From Entamoeba invadens IP1 (lineage: Eukaryota > Evosea > Mastigamoebida > Endamoebidae), in contig NW_004440445.1 in the NCBI RefSeq assembly GCF_000330505.1, forward strand, positions 165,424 to 229,423: 64,000 nt of DNA, read 5' to 3'. Under the pieces are notes generated by a model. That model did no database searches. It was not told the origin of the DNA and was given only the letters and a program-made list of their open reading frames with translations. Shown here piece after piece: positions 62,997 to 64,000 of this stretch. Every line of letters starts with the position of its first letter. Position 1 is the first letter of the stretch. The position numbers and the translations under genes were made by a program.

Positions 62997-63018
62997 AAAG
63001 TCCGACGTGTCGGACTTT
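62997..63018. repeat. Inverted repeat at the mariner end
   Basis: Two perfect 10-bp arms (AAAGTCCGAC and GTCGGACTTT) are separated by 2 bp, followed by a further TCGGACTT unit. It could be the transposase-binding site or a doubled terminal repeat. Confidence 0.65.
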
Positions 63019-63439
63019 CGGACTTGTTTTTTTTGTTATTTTTTCGATTGTTTATTTAAATAATATATCATTTTCGTCGAAAAATAATGGGAAATTTGCT
63101 AAATGTTATGAACATTTCTGTTTTTATTTTATTTTTGATGTGTTTTTTATTTTAAATATTTTAATGATTCCGACAAAAACATCTTTTAAAACATTCAATG
63201 TTTTCACAAATAATTACTCTGTAACTACACATTTTTAAAATGAAAATGTTTTATAACAAAAATATTTTTTGTTAATAATTATTTTTTTAATATATATATG
63301 TTATTATAAAAAGTGTATTTATAACGAATTTTATAAGTTATTAAAAACTATTTAAAAGTTATTAATGTATCAAGTCATGACATTTCCACAGTTTTTTTGC
63401 AATTGATTGATAATTCTCCTTTTTGCATAACAATAAGCG

Positions 63440-64000
63440 CTATTCATATGATAAAACGAGTCGATCAACTGTTGCTTGTGAAATTAAATTCCAAACTTTT
63501 TTCACTTCTTCAAATACTTCATATTTTCCCATATCAATAGTCAAATTAATTTTTCTCTTTATGATAGACCAAATTTGTTCAATGGGATTCAGGTCGGGCG
63601 AATTTCCAGGCCAATTTTTTAACAATTTTATTTTTTCTTTTTCAAAAAAACAACAGGTATTTTTTGCGGTGTGAGGAGTGGCACCATCTTGCATATAAAG
63701 AAACCTTTTACGATATTTTTTCATTTTAATTAGTGCTCCACTATTTTTAATGAAATCGATGTAAGTTTGTGATGTAACATTTTTGTCAAAATGAATCAAC
63801 TCACTTTTAAACCCAACACCGATAACTCCCCATACCATTGCACTTGTTGTATGTTTTGGCATATGAAGTATACACTTTTTATTTAAACATCCTCTTTCTA
63901 TCCAAACTTTGTTGTTTCGGGCATCATTTTGGAAACAAAAACGACACTCATCTGAAAACAAAATTGGTAAATGTCTATGTCTAAGTTTGTTTATATTATT
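63440..64000 (-). CDS. Tc1/mariner transposase, C-terminal part, runs off right edge
   Basis: The frame is open from the right edge to the stop at 63440, 186 residues. The second half of the DDE domain is intact: FSDECRFCFQN (first Asp), FLYMQDGATPHTA (second Asp) and WPGNSPDLNPIEQIW (Glu). The spacing between the second Asp and the Glu is 35 residues. It cuts and pastes DNA at TA sites. No stop or shift in the visible part, so this copy is younger than the other elements here. The N-terminal HTH domains lie outside the window. Confidence 0.85.
   Translation of the reverse strand, partial: NNINKLRHRHLPILFSDECRFCFQNDARNNKVWIERGCLNKKCILHMPKHTTSAMVWGVIGVGFKSELIHFDKNVTSQTYIDFIKNSGALIKMKKYRKRFLYMQDGATPHTAKNTCCFFEKEKIKLLKNWPGNSPDLNPIEQIWSIIKRKINLTIDMGKYEVFEEVKKVWNLISQATVDRLVLSYE

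Larger units (their letters stand above)
62988..64000. mobile_element. Tc1/mariner element, right end outside window
   Basis: The proposed left end lies in CTCCGGACACAAAGTCCGAC at about 62988, after a TA-rich target, and the transposase reads towards it. The inner part to 63440 is AT-rich non-coding. The element continues past 64000, so its other end cannot be seen. Confidence 0.6.

Overview
The window looks like nuclear DNA of an Entamoeba species. It is very AT-rich between genes. Introns are short (about 35 to 110 bp), and almost all begin GTTTGT or GTTAGT and end in AG, usually TAG. The gene content is also typical of Entamoeba: a transmembrane kinase with a Cys-rich ectodomain, a BspA-like leucine-rich-repeat protein, histone H4 with a divergent tail, many Rho/Rab/Rap regulators, and mariner/Mutator-type DNA transposons. 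The long gene spacers and transposon-rich right end fit the reptile parasite E. invadens better than E. histolytica; this species call is inference. Two 100-N assembly gaps (7485-7584, 24853-24952) lie inside genes.

Layout. 1-9.5 kb is almost all minus strand: the N-terminus of a membrane protein running off the left edge, a RhoGAP, a Beclin-1/Atg6 homologue assembled here from four exons, an arrestin-fold plus C2 protein, a Cys-rich surface protein and a divergent actin. 11-19.8 kb is plus strand: a receptor-like kinase, a 1230-residue protein joining a charged helix, a PGLG repeat and an actin fold, and histone H4. 20-25.3 kb carries a DASS/SLC13-type transporter and a fused dihydropyrimidine dehydrogenase on the minus strand. 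26-42.3 kb holds a RapGAP, a BspA-like protein, a short SRP72, a coiled-coil/TLDc protein, a GNAT acetyltransferase, two TBC RabGAPs, a UBL-UBA-like protein and an RBR ubiquitin ligase. 42.3-54.8 kb carries an orphan gene, ethanolamine-phosphate cytidylyltransferase, a class I PI3-kinase, cytosolic HSP70, a small probable surface protein and a 946-residue coiled-coil protein.

55-64 kb is a transposon graveyard. It holds a complete but decayed pogo-like element with about 42-bp terminal inverted repeats flanked by TA, a broken DDE_4-type transposase followed by a broken Ulp1/C48-like peptidase, an unknown frameshifted ORF, a 24-bp perfect palindrome, and a Mutator-like transposase fragment apparently cut by a mariner element that runs off the right edge.

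The host genes form no operon-like pathway. Many act in membrane traffic and cytoskeleton control (Atg6, PI3K, two RabGAPs, RhoGAP, RapGAP, arrestin-like protein, two actins), which suits a phagocytic amoeba. The most unusual host gene is the coil/PGLG/actin fusion. The most unusual mobile feature is the DDE_4 plus Ulp1 remnant.
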